64,000 bases of DNA, taken from Dipetalonema caudispina (lineage: Eukaryota; Nematoda; Chromadorea; Rhabditida; Onchocercidae). This document shows, one piece after another, positions 25,701 through 38,209 of the stretch. The notes below the pieces were generated by a model. The model was not told the DNA's origin. It did no database searches and saw only the letters and a list, made by a program, of their open reading frames with translations. The DNA is taken from NCBI GenBank assembly GCA_013365325.1, contig JABVXV010000232.1, positions 37,828 through 101,827 of the forward strand, read 5' to 3'. The position numbers and the translations under genes were made by a program. Numbering within the stretch: position 1 is the first letter of the stretch; every line of letters starts with the position of its first letter.

Positions 25701-27101
25701 ATTTTTCCTCTTATTTTCCTTGAGAAAGATGAAATTTTGAAAAAATTCGCTTTAGATGACATCAACCGTTGGTTGATCAGTTTCCTATAAAAATTTGTGA
25801 AAGTATAGCTTCCGATTATCGAGTTTGCTTATTAAAATTTGAGCAATTTATGGGTTTTTCATTTATGAATTAGAATAAATTTCATTTGGAAGAAATATCC
25901 ATAAATTTTTACAAACTATTTTTACTTTTCAGGCTATTATTCTTGTGATGGTATTAATCTGTTTATAGTATTATTTTAGCATGAATTAGTAGATTAAATT
26001 AATCCATTTATCTGTAGAAAAATTATCTCAAAATAATCTCCCAAAGGAATATACTACTCTTATTCTACGTTTATTTATGTAGAACATTGCCGATATTTGT
26101 TTTTTCCCCATTACTGTCCTATAATTTGATGGACAAACAGACTATATTAAAACTAATTTTACATTTGTTCAGTTGTGTAGTCTTTTAAAAGAAAATATTT
26201 TCAAATTTTAAAAATCACTCTGAATCTTATCATTCTATATTGATGATTATAAGAGATTTAATTGTGAAGAATTGCGAGATAAATGTAATGCAGATGGATG
26301 AACCAGGAAATAACGATATTCTGACGTAATTCCACTCTCTTGATACCAATAAATGATATGAAGAACGAATGTTATTATCTTTTAAAGGATGGTTGGCTAT
26401 ACAATCCTTCCAGAGCTCTTTCTACCTTTAACTTTTTTGATCAGAAAGAAAAGAATTTGTAAATAAATGAAACGAGCACTTCCTTTAGGTTTGTTATCCA
26501 TCCTGGAAGAATCGTTCAATGCTAGCTCTTAACTACCCAATGTTTTATAATCCAAGATTGATTTGAAAATAAATGTAATCCCTTGAGTTGAATATGTAAA
26601 TATATACAAGGCTTAGCTGATAGTAAGGTTAATATCGTAAGGTTAGTATCTTTTGTTCGAAATTTTTTCACTCAATTAACCCTAAGGTTTTAACACAATC
26701 TCTGATATTCTCAGTCAGCATTAAGCCTGTTGCATATGTATGTAATGGAAAATTTGCATATAATGGAAAAAATTATGCGAAAACAAATTGGGAAATGTTT
26801 ATGTGTAATTCATCCCCTGAAGTGTACCTATTTTGAATTGAAAAATAAGAAAGAAACAAATATAAGCAGCAAAGGTATAAATGTACATACAAACCTATAT
26901 TACACTTCAGAATCAATGAACCAATACTACAAAGTTACGACTTTTCTCACATATTATGTGGGTAAAGAGGCCAGAAGTGGGGTTTAAATTGAGAAGAGGG
27001 AGTTACAAGTTTGGGCAAAAAAATATTTCGTAAATCTGAAGTATGATGAGAGTAATTTAAAGCCTATTGAAATAAATCTGCCAAGTCTCTGTCTAAACTT
27101 T

Positions 27102-27107
27102 TTTATT
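27102..27107 (-). terminator. Candidate polyadenylation signal of the FBXW5-like gene
   Basis: AATAAA on the minus strand, about 305 bases after the TAA stop at 27411. Canonical hexamer, but such hexamers occur by chance in AT-rich DNA. Confidence 0.35.
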
Positions 27108-27410
27108 GAGTAATTTAATTAAAACAACACCAGAAACAAAAAAAATTGAACAAAATAACTTTCGAAAAGTTTACACCTAATACAGATCCCCTTGGGCATC
27201 TAGCGAAAACTCGTACTATTTGTTAACTAATTGTAAATTCCACAAAGAATTTTAAATCCTGAATAAAATGAGAACCATTCTCTATTTTGGTGTAAACCAT
27301 GATGCTTTGGACAAAGCTTAGGTTCCATAAAAGTTACCGATGTTAAAAGACTGCTTTACCATGATACTCATTGCCATAGATATATCACAAAATGCATACC
27401 ACATTTTTAG

Positions 27411-30400
27411 TTACATAAAATCATTAGGAACTGTATAACGGTGGAGAAATTTCTTACTTCGCCAAATTTTAATTTTACCATCAGTCTTTCCAACTGATAC
27501 TGCCATGGTACCATCAACTGGATTGAGTGCAACCGCTGCAGCTCCTCCGGCGTGTGGTAATTCTCCGACAACGCAGTGATATTCACGTGACCAAATACGT
27601 CCACCGTCAACTGAGGCACTGAAAAAACATGAGGGAAACATAACTATTTCAGCAATTTTTTAAGAACAGATAAGATACCTTATTAAAATTTTTTAGGAAT
27701 ATGGAGTCATAAATTTATGATCCAGAAACTAATGGAAAACCAAAACACGTCACATTGAAACAATAAGCCGATTTCGAAATCTGAAAGTTTAACAACGAAA
27801 CAACGAAAGTCCAAAATGATTTAGCTACTCGTCATACCATCCAGTTTCCCAGAATCCACATGTAATTGAAATGAAGAGGCGGTAGTCTCGCAGAAGTGAA
27901 TATCGAAGAAAATTTTGAAAGAAAATTTAAACTTTACCTCGCGACATAATGCCCACCAACAGAACAACCAAACCGTTCAACACATGTAGCAAAATGACCA
28001 ATATATGACTTTTCAATTATCATCGTGGATAAATTGACGACACAAATTTCAGCCTGAATAATCTAATATAGTAAAAATTGCTGCTAAATGAAGAAATTTT
28101 ATTCTTTTTTCATTCGATTCACCTATTTATTGATTTAAATCTCAACCTGAACTTCTTAAAGTTGATTATCATGCAAATAACAAATGAATAATAAGAAAGG
28201 TTAATGGACATGCTAGAAATTTTTAGGATTGTGATCGGACCAATTCGCAAAATTGTTATCAAGATCCTAACATATGAATGCTTAAATTTTTAAAAAACAA
28301 CAGTTTGAGAAATTCAATGAATAAGAGAAATCTGGAAAGCAACTACATCCATTGCAGTAAAGCAAGATGAAAACTTACTAAATATGCAAACTGCGAACTA
28401 CCACCATAATTATCATGTGTAACATTCACGTACAAATACCTGAAAAAGTAGCTATTAAAATGTGCAGAAGTAATTAAATATTATAAGGCGCAGAAGATCA
28501 AGCTATTACGTTTATTTCTAACAAATTTAACAATTTAAATATACGCTGCTACCGAACAGCACATTAATTCATTACGAAAGTGAACCAAACACATGAAATA
28601 AAATATCGGAAAGCTGTTTGGGACCTATAACAACTTATTATTCTACGTTATTCCGCAAAACAATCTTAAACACAAGTTTTAATTACGGTAATACCTCAAT
28701 TTTCAATGGAAAAAAGCAAATCAAAAAACAAAACTCACTCGATTTTATCTTCCTCTTGGATCTACAGAAACCAATGAAATTATCAATTCCATCATTTATT
28801 TTTTTCTATTCGCTTAAAAACGAGAAAATAATAGAAAAAATAATTCATCAAAATGAAACTACTTTTGGTCCAAACTCAGTGTCATGCCCATAATATAAGC
28901 TTTCATGTCGATAATATGGTCCGGAAAGTCAACCATAGACATTATTGTCGATAATTGTGCTTCCTCAAATTCTTGTTGACGATGATGACAACCTGATGAT
29001 CTGGAAGAGGTTATACAATATAATAAAATCTCACAGAAAACCCAAACATTAGATTTCCTAAAGTATGATTTTTCAAATTCATTTGCGGCTTTTCTGTGGC
29101 TACCTACCGGACTATGGTTCTACGTATTTCTGCAGTAATCTGGGCTGCGCAAGTATATTGATTGAGTTTTAAATAAGCTATGAACTAACTCAGATCGAAT
29201 AAGGATTAGAAACACAATACAAATTTCTTCTTCGCCTATAAATTCGCCCAAGTATTCATTTCAAATTCTGACCCCTATAAAAAATCTAGCTAAAAATCAA
29301 AATTACAATCCTTCACGACAATCCTAAAGCAACGAAATAAAAAAAGCAAACGAAAAAATTAACCGCTCTTCTCGTTTTGGCCAGGATTTCGTTTCCGGAT
29401 ATATTTTTTCAACAATCTGAAAAATTTCATGGGTTTTTATTCCTGCTCAAGCATTATATACATTATATACTTTCTCGGATACAGAGTTCAGAAGTATTTT
29501 TATAAACGGTGAATCGAAATTTAGAATTTTCAACATACTACAGCCTCATTTGTTAAATGCATTGCTTCAGCCAAAGATGACAGGATTGTATATCAAAAGC
29601 GAAAACACTCAGATTTCTAAGAAAAAACAATGCGGATCACCAAATTACTTCCTAAAGTTGAAACCGTCAATCCTGACAGACTAAAGAATAGCATTCTCTT
29701 TTCAATGGATTGAAGCTTTTGGAGTCCTTGAATATCATAAGAATTACTGCCATAAGTTTTTCAAGTTAAATTTTACCCGATCTAGCACAAGTGTGATAAG
29801 CAAACACTTGAGGGCATTTACTTAAGTTAGATCTGTCGATGCCATTGAGATAGTTCCTGGCGAAAGATGGATTTTTTGTCAACTCTATATGTTGTTATAC
29901 TTAATTCTAACATGTAAACAAAAACAACTCATCATATTCCCATCGACTATTTTGAACGCAATACGATGCGGTGGTGTAAATTCATTGTCACCCGTTGCAT
30001 AAATTAATAACCGATGATCATTTTCATGGCAAAAACATGGACAACACGCGGCATATGTAACCGGTGAGCTATCACCAACATTGCCATCTTCATCCATCAA
30101 ATGCCAATTTTTGCAACTGGAGCATTCCGTTCTCCAGTTAGAACTAATTTCATCAATTCGCTTTTTCATTTCGTTTCTGCGTTCATTACCACTTAATTCT
30201 TCACTTACCAGCTCATTCGCCTTCGAAGTTAGTGTCTGAAAAGGGATTAAATTAAAGTGACAAAACCTATTCTTAACTATTGCATGAAGACATAAACTGC
30301 GATTTCCTTTTAAAAAATCAACTGAGGAAAATCAGTAATATGCAGGGCAAGACTATCAGATTGCGTAGGTATTCTAAAAAGGCTCGCAATAACAAACGCA

Positions 30401-33294
30401 ATCCATGTCAAGATGAATAAGTAATTTCTTAGCCTTATTTTTTTCCAACCATGTAATCTGTCTGCTATTCGAAATCGCTAAATTTTATGCTTTCAAGTAG
30501 TAGCAGAAGGACAAAACTTCTGAACATTTTATTAATAGTGCATCTCAAACACAACTGTATGTATGAAATGTTTCACCTTATGTTCAATTGCCGCTTCTTC
30601 TGCAAGGACTACAACGCCTCGAAGTCGAGAAGGAACAAATCGACCTAGCTTAATCATTTGACAGTAAGTCCCACCTCGATTTAATATTCTGAACAGAAAT
30701 AAATTTTACCAAATTCGAAACATTTCACCAATATTTAAAAAGCACTTTACAAATAATACTAGCAATATGTAAATGCATTAATTGGTTATAGGACTTCTGA
30801 TATCAAAAGTTAAGCTATTGATGAATGAGTGAGTCGGGAACTTACTAACGAGAGAACTAACTGTCTTCATACGCCAATATCTTAATTTGTAGGTGAGCAA
30901 GGGCTAATTAACTGACGTAATGAGCTTCATTCAAATAGGCACTGCTTGATTACACTGGTGTGGAACTGCGCCAATTTACAAGATGCAATGTACTGATATT
31001 TGAGCAGGTCCGAATTGCTTTCTAGGACTAGGAACCCATAGAGTTTCGAAGCCAATATGTAATGGAAAACATAAAAAAAGAAAAACTATTATCTTTCCCT
31101 CCTCTCCTTGTCAACACCTAAAAATTTTGGACGGAAAAAGGTTTCACGTCGAATATCTTAGAAAATCTTTTTTTCTTTTAATAAAAAGGTATGGAAATGT
31201 AAGGAAAAAAAACTTTACCGAAAAACAGGACTCATTACTGACTCATTACCAACTGCATCTGGAGAGAGTGATGAACAAATCCAAATTTGCGATACTGATG
31301 TGCCCACGACAGAACTTAAAAGAGATCCGACTTTATTTTTTTGCAGTCAAGAAATTACTACTCCCTATTCACTGTGATTATCAGCTGATAATACCTGCGA
31401 ATAGCAGTTATTGTAAAGATCTTCTATTTATTAAGATTTCACTTTCAATTCAGTTCTGACAATAATTTATATCACTAACTGCAATGTTACTAAATCCTAA
31501 TCCATTTACAAGGTAACATTAACTAAAACACATTTACGCTATCCATTAGAATCTAAAAGAAAGAAATAATTCAATAATAAACATACTTCCGATTAAAGAA
31601 ATATATATCACCACTGAATATATATGAGCTATTGTACCAGCAGGCACCCACTTCAGGAGGATTATTTAGCACACGACATAAGTAGTGTATGGACGAGCTG
31701 TCTTCTGAAAAAACAGTTCATCAACATTATTTGATCGATACTACTTGATAATAAATAATACTTCAATTTTCTTTTACCATGTTACATTAACGCAATACGA
31801 ATATCTGTAGTAAATGCACACTCTGTACTAAATCTTATTATGTAAATTATTTAGCAATCAAAAGCAAAGAATTTTACTGCAGATTTTTGGGACCAATGAA
31901 AATTGTTCGGCTGCTATGTACAAAATTCATTTCCATGGGTAACAGGATTACATGCTGCATCTGATAGTATATTTCTAAAGAGGCTAGCAATGCCAAACAT
32001 CGAAATGTTTCATGTAATCTCCAGATAATTAATTGGTTTAAAGTTCAAATAAAAAGTACCTTGTAGTAGATTTCAAGAACTTGAAAGAAATTATTGTAAA
32101 TCCAACTTATTCTAAATAGAGAGACTTCTAATTACTATAGAAAAAAGCGAACCATCGACGGAATATATTGCAATTTCACCAATCCCACCAAACTTTACAC
32201 CGGCCACAAGAAGTCGTTTATTGTCTGCACTAAATTGAGAACTTAAAGCACGTTCCCATCCAAGCGCATCATCCATATATCTTTCATCCAACAAATACAC
32301 TGGGCTTGTCGCTGTCCATATCTGTAACACAAGATAAGCAAAAGATTAAAGTGATAAAAAATCAACGGTTTTTATGAAAGCTTCAGTAAATTCAATTGAT
32401 GAGAAGTCGACTGAAGTAATCATTGCCTATATACACTGATTTGATGATTTCGAAAGTCAGATGTAAAGGAGATGAGAGATGTCCATTCGTTCAGTGAATA
32501 GCGCTTTCGGGTAGAGGTTGTGTGCCCCACATGGTTATTGGTATTTTAAAAAGAACCTTTGAATTAATTATTAAACGGTTCCACTCAGTGCTATCGGTGA
32601 TCGAAATAGTTCTGGTTTATTCGACCGGTATACGGTAATTTTTCCAGGTTTACGCAAGAATATATCACCACTATGACTCAATATTCAATTATTATAACTT
32701 TTTTATTGTGCTATGAAGCCGTAATTGAATATTCCAGTAGATTTTTGCATTATAAGAAAGCACCGTAAGCAAGTAACAAGAACACACTTTGAAAGAGGCA
32801 TCGTTAGCTGTTGTACAAAATAGCTGACCGTCATCAGAAAATGCAACATGTGACAAACCATCAGGACAATCTCTTAAACTTTCCGTAAGAGTTATCGGGG
32901 GCTCAAATTTCAATAACTTGTATTCATCGATCCAACGTTTACAAACCTATAAAATACTGATAAATGCCTTGGTAATATCAGGAGCATGTCCCTTTCTACA
33001 GTGTGATTGAATGCTAGATATAGCTAAATATTTATTTCAAGAATCAAGAGAAATTGCTGATTTTGCTAATCAGTTCTAATCAATTACATTTAAGGATTGA
33101 AAATTTACCTTCCTATACATCTGACTGTTTCGCGTAAAATCTTTGAAAAACAAATATTTCCACAATGAATCATCCTCTCCCACACGTTTCCAGTGATAAT
33201 TGACGTTACCAAGACGTGCCAGTTCTTTCGCCTCTAGGTAAGACATTATCATCAACAACAGTTCGGTTGGCAAATTGTCCCATCCTTCACTCAT
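27411..33294 (-). CDS. fbxw5: FBXW5-like F-box/WD-repeat protein (ubiquitin ligase substrate adaptor)
   Basis: Exons: 33294-33109, 32946-32788, 32321-32153, 31704-31587, 30688-30577, 30235-29929, 28992-28863, 28439-28379, 28062-27938, 27618-27411. All join in phase and give 524 residues (human FBXW5 is about 566). Residues 5-50 are an F-box (DNLPTELLLMIMSYLEAKEL, WKYLFFKDF), which binds Skp1 in SCF ligases. WD-type strands follow: LSHVAFSDDGQLFCTTANDA, SSQFSADNKRLLVAGV, GEIAIYSVD, then ACWYNSSYIFSGD. The middle has RLLIYATGDNEFTPPHRIAF, matching the FBXW5 segment before the second WD block, then DHIIDMKAYIMGMTLS, KYLYVNVTHDNYGG, and a C-terminal GKIKIWRSKKFL. The order of these blocks is what identifies FBXW5 rather than another FBXW member. 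A Cys/His-rich stretch (CSSCKNWHL, CCPCFCHEND) at about residues 288-325 is an unusual insertion. Confidence 0.9.
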
Positions 33295-33301
33295 CTAATC
33301 G

Positions 33302-33303
33302 CT
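33302..33303 (-). promoter_or_regulatory. Candidate spliced-leader acceptor for the FBXW5-like gene
   Basis: Minus strand CCAATATTTTCAG, then seven bases (CGATTAG), then the ATG at 33294. This is a near-consensus nematode acceptor with no coding exon before it. Confidence 0.55.
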
Positions 33304-35335
33304 GAAAATATTGGCGTGATAAGTCATGGTACAAGTGTTGAAAAAATATTAAGTTGATGCAAAAATGATTGCATTTCTTGTATCGCCAAACCTCGCTCTT
33401 TGCTATTTCATATTAGGATAAAGCTTTGAATAACTTTTGACTACACTATATATAATTTTAATTTTTAAACTCCTGAACACATATCAGAGAGCAAAGTTAA
33501 GAAAGTTGAACGAACTGGAGTACGAAGTTCTGTCTCATCACCTATTCATTTCACCCTTCGCCAACCAACTACCACTTCTTCAAACCATTCCATCAACTTT
33601 TCCCGGGGACTTTCCCTATTACAATCAACAACATAAAACAACTGCCTTCCTCCAGTTCGTCGAGTTCACAGCATGGGCTTCCAGCTATAGAAATTTACCG
33701 ATTTATTTTATTGTGTTGATTGCCAATGATTCTTATTCTGATTGCCGAAGATATGTTTTTTACTTTTGCACCCCGCTTAATATTCCAACAACTAGCCCTA
33801 ATACTGGCTTTTGAAATACTAATTCATAATCTAATGATTCAAATAAGAAAAAAAGCTGCATCGACATAAACTTTAAAATTATATATAAATTAAAAAAGAA
33901 AAAAAAAATGAAAGAAAAGCAACAAAGTTAGGAAAATGAAAATTGCAAAAATAGCGCAATTTGTTAGAAGATTGAAACTTCTATCCAATACTTTTAACTG
34001 CCATACAAATGACACTTTTAACTATGCAAAGAGCTTGGCATGATTTGTTAGAAGAACTTCAAAGATTTGTTAAAATTAAAAAGTTAATAGTACTCCGAAA
34101 TGCGATCGATGTCGGTTGTTTCGTCGATAAATAACACGGAAATTGCCATTATCATTAAGAACAAAAAGATGAACTGAATGTATCAAGCACATATCGTTCC
34201 TGTCATAAAGTTATAATCACAGCAAGCTTTATCGAAAATCTACAAATGTTAAGAGTTACTGTGATAAATGATATGTTTGATTATTCAACAGGGTGACAGA
34301 AAGTGAGATAAGATTATTGAAATCATGCACTTTTGACCTTGTTCTTTTAGCGCACTAAATCCTATGATTACAATAATCACATCATTTAATGGATGCTTTC
34401 AGGGATAAAAATTAGCTTTGAAAGAAATTAATACAAACTTGATAGGAGAGATACATACAGCAAATCTTGAATAAGATCATATGAGGCTTCTATTATCGAA
34501 TGCAAACCGTGTGTAACTACTTCTTACCATGCTGTCTGTGCACTTTCCTCACAACATCACATAACGCTTTGGTTTAGGATTATTTTTAGAATTCTTACAG
34601 TTATCAAATTAGTAATGGTTATAGGAAAAAATATCCAAAAATAAAAAAAAAAAAATAAAGAACTAATTATTTTGTGGCTTTTGCATGAAATTTCAAATTT
34701 TCTCATTCTTAAGCAATCAGTAAGATTCAAGGATATAAGGGGTGTGTTAATTCTTCATAGCAATTACCTGTCGTTTACAAGTAAATATGCCAGATTTCAA
34801 TCAACAATTCACAAAAGTGTTTTGGTCATTTGAACTTAAAACGAAAAAATTATAGCCACAAAAACATTAAAGTAATGACACTGGGGATCAGCCATGATAA
34901 CGTAAGTGGCATAAAAAATTAGTTTATCTTTTACTGATCATAACATAATGACAAGAAAAACAATGAGCATAAATTACAACAGCAAAGAAGGAACAATGCT
35001 ATCTGGTACATTCCTGCAGATTTTTTCATGATAAATGAATGAAAGACAGCATGACAGCCATATGAATTCAATAAAGCTTAAATTATCATTTAGTGACACC
35101 GGAAAATTTTAAGTTTCTAAGCATTTCAAAACTTAAAACTACCTCTAATTAAAAAACAGATTCATTTTATCTACCCGATGCAATGAATCTCTAAACCGGA
35201 CGTTCTGCAGTTTGTAAAAAAAAAAAAAAAAAAAAAACATCTATTTTTTAGTACTAGATTTCAAAATCTGATCAGCAATTATTTCGCCTGATTGATGGGT
35301 ACTAACAAAATAAGAACGTACAATTTCCTAGCCCA
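33304..35335. other. Intergenic region between FBXW5-like and CTU2 genes
   Basis: About 2 kb. It includes the CTU2 3'UTR at the right. A plus-strand open frame at 33437-33814 (125 codons) is less AT-rich than its surroundings, but it has no recognised domain or good splice partners, so I leave it as an unsupported frame. A poly-A run lies at 35217-35237. Confidence 0.45.
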
Positions 35336-38202
35336 TCAATGGACAGTCATATACAAAGGATCAAGGAGCTGCTCTAAGAGCATCTTGTCGCCAACTTGGT
35401 CCAGAACTGAAGCACACGAAAAGCAATACCTGAAAATATAAAACATCAAAACTTGAAGAGTGTATCCAACGAACAGCATGTGCAGAAAGCCCACGATATC
35501 TGTAAAAAGTACAACATCACTGCGTACTAAATATATCGAACCAACTTTTATCGTGCTACCTTTGAATTAATAACTCAATTATGCTAAGATTGCGTCTCCA
35601 TGTTTGTGAAAAACGTAAGTTTCATCCCTCGAGATCAGGATACAGAAACAGCCAAAAAATCAAACTAAAATATCAATGCACTTCAATGAAATTACAACCA
35701 CAAAATACAATCAACCAAACCTTTCGCCCTCCTCTGCATTGTAAGCTGAGAAACATAGAACACAGCGAGTCCTATTTGTGGCTGGAGCCTGCACTTTGTT
35801 AGCGGTGCTTAATATAGTCGTTACGGTACCAGTAAAACCATTCATTATCAAATCGCTTATAAACTCTCTGGAAACTGATTGTAATGACTGGTGATCATCA
35901 CCAGCTTTTACATGGTTCTTCCGTATATTCAAAATATATCGATCACTTTCCTCGAATCTAAATCAAGTGAATTATTTGCCTAGTATTGGAGAAATTTTTT
36001 GGAAGCACAATTCTGTAAAAATCACACATTTAATTTTTTAAAATTTCGAAAATCCATGAATATGATATTTTTCAATGAGCTTCATTAAGACGGTGAATGA
36101 GACGAATTAAAATAAAATACTTATTAGTACCAGATTACTCAACACTTATACAGTGTAAAATGCTTATCTACATATTCGCAGTTGTTATTCTCAAAATTAC
36201 TGTCAGAACCTTTACGTCCTACTTCCTCAATTTCCAGACAATTCGAAAATGATAAAAAATACCGGTTGACCAGTGCAATTTCCTTTTCACTAATTTCCCG
36301 AAGTGGACGTATCAATGTAACATCGCCGTGACGCTTATCGACTACATTAACTGCATGAAAAACAGAAGGACCTGAAAAATTGCAAGTTATATTATAAACT
36401 ATAGTCATTTAACAAGTCGGAAAATTGAGTCAACCCGAAAACCTTAAATTCGAGATCCTGGAAATTCAAAGCTCCTTTTCCATTAAAACTTTCAAATCTA
36501 GGTTCTGCAAAATCCCTCGCTTCCATAAATCTATTTTTACATTTCAAAATTTTGAAGAAGCACAACAGACCTCTAGCTAAAGCAAGCGATGAAAGAGTTG
36601 TTGAAGCTAATTCATCGGCAGAACTAGATAGCATTACTTTATGAATTCCTAACTTCTGTGCTATCCGAATACATAATATGTTTGAACATAAATATTCAAC
36701 TTCCTCTCTAGCGGACGATGATGAACAGGAAGTCAGCAATTGAATCCAGTGTGATATCTAAAGAATCCCTTCGTAGTAAGAAAGAAAACGACAGACGTAA
36801 CAAATTATTCCAAAAATTCAAAGTGATTGATGATAAGATGTAAAAGCGCCTAATCGTGCGCATTCCAGTATTGACGCACTAGAATGACTGACTAATCTCA
36901 GAAGTTCAATAACATTTTTAGTAAATGAAAATTGGCTGAGAAATCAGAATCTAAGTCTGAAAATAATGTAAGAAAAAGAAGAAATTAGAAACAAAAAGAA
37001 GGTACGTGATCAATGCCACAAATATCAGAAGATGTAGGTGGATCAGAAATATTGTTTTCAAAGACTGCAGCAATGTGGACATAGATCCATGGAGCTGTGA
37101 TACATTCCTTGATAAGTTCTACTTCCTTCTTGATACTATCAATTACTGCTTCATCTGTTTCCTTGAGAAGAACCATTATCTAAACAGATACCACAATTGA
37201 AAGTGAGAGAATGACGTTGAACCAAAAAACTTAAAGACAAAAGGAATATGGGAATGTCCAAGTTCCTATCGAAGTAATATGGTGCATCATGAATTGGTGA
37301 AGCAAGCCTACTAATTTTAAAGCATGTAGACAAAACTGTATGTGAACCTGCTGAAACGGCTCATAATGATAATCGTCAAACCATTCCACTCGTTGGAAAA
37401 GGGAAAAAGATCGTCACCAAAATTCTAGAACATTTTATTCTTAATCACAAGGTTTCCAACTCCTCCTTTATATATGTAGGAAATCTGATAATCCAATCTA
37501 TTTATCGCTGCATTATCGTCTGATTTAAAGACATGGAGCGCTTACAGTAGGCACAAGTGTGAGTCGTTTATGAGCATCAGCTCGCAGACCCTGGCTAACA
37601 AGAGACAACAAAAATGCACCAGCGTTAGTTCCATCATAAACCACTAAGGTCTCGCGTCGCTCACCATCCTAAAATGCGGAAACATAAAGAATGCATCCTT
37701 TGAACATCTCGTTAAACTTCCAGAATGGTAAAGGTTATGTATATGAAGAAAGGGAAGAACCAATAGGTAATAAGAAAAATATAAAGAATAAAAATTTTTA
37801 CGCAACAGACAGAAGGGTATGCGTTGCAATTCGTGTAGTAACTTTCAAGAGTTTTTTAAGCACTGACGAAATAACTTATAATATATCTGTCGAAAACAAT
37901 TCTAAATTCAATCTCCTAACTGCAAAAAAAAAAACTTCAATTTCTCGAAATATACATTCAGGTGAAAATTTCGGACATCCCAACGATATTATGGTTGGTC
38001 AAATTTTAATACATAGCGTTACGAATGCTAATACTGAAATAACACTAACTTTATATAATCGTCGTTTACCGATAGCGGAGCTAAACTTATGCTTTACCAT
38101 CTGAATAAAGCATGTCTTACAGTAAGCTGCCTTTTTCGCATCCGTACAACACAATGTAGCCCTTTGGGGGCATTTCACACATTTCCTCATTTCTGAAGAC
38201 AT
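35336..38202 (-). CDS. ctu-2: CTU2/NCS2, cytoplasmic tRNA 2-thiolation protein 2
   Basis: Partner of CTU1 (NCS6) in the cytosolic complex that puts the 2-thio group on wobble uridine-34 of Lys, Glu and Gln tRNAs, using the URM1 sulfur carrier. Exons: 38202-38050, 37668-37546, 37179-37006, 36757-36571, 36371-36152, 35957-35721, 35429-35336; all in phase, 395 residues (human about 515). N-terminal Cys pairs CVKC and CKTCF (residues about 8-32) match the family zinc motif, followed by HKFSSAIGKRRL. The core has GIHKVMLSSSADELASTTLS and DKRHGDVTLIRPLREIS, the clearest CTU2 signatures. A second Cys set, CVLC and YCFSC, is split across the last two exons. The PP-loop position reads YDGTNAGA instead of SGGxxS, so ATP-loop residues are lost, compatible with CTU1 being the catalytic subunit. 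An acceptor lies 5 bases before the ATG. Confidence 0.92.
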
Positions 38203-38207
38203 TTCAC

Positions 38208-38209
38208 CT
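38208..38209 (-). promoter_or_regulatory. Candidate spliced-leader acceptor for ctu-2
   Basis: Minus strand TTTTTTTCAG, then GTGAA, then the ATG at 38202. The polypyrimidine tract is strong and the leader only five bases. The reading frame stays open upstream of it, so a 5' coding extension is possible but not conserved. Confidence 0.5.

Larger units (their letters stand above)
20875..27410. other. Long intergenic region between 14-3-3 and the FBXW5-like gene
   Basis: About 6.5 kb with no supported exon on either strand. It contains the 14-3-3 promoter side, simple repeats at 22015-22181, two diverged copies of a unit of about 250 bases (22324-22780), a less AT-rich patch at about 22800-22960, and dense A/T homopolymers at 25130-25700. 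The right end holds the FBXW5-like 3'UTR, with a minus-strand AATAAA at 27107-27102. Confidence 0.5.

Noticed and set aside
26730..26987. 85-codon plus-strand frame
   Set aside because: No homology, no introns or promoter context; sits in repeat-rich intergenic DNA.
37691..38104. 137-codon plus-strand frame
   Set aside because: Lies antisense over ctu-2 intron 1 and part of exon 1; no recognisable content and no signals of its own.
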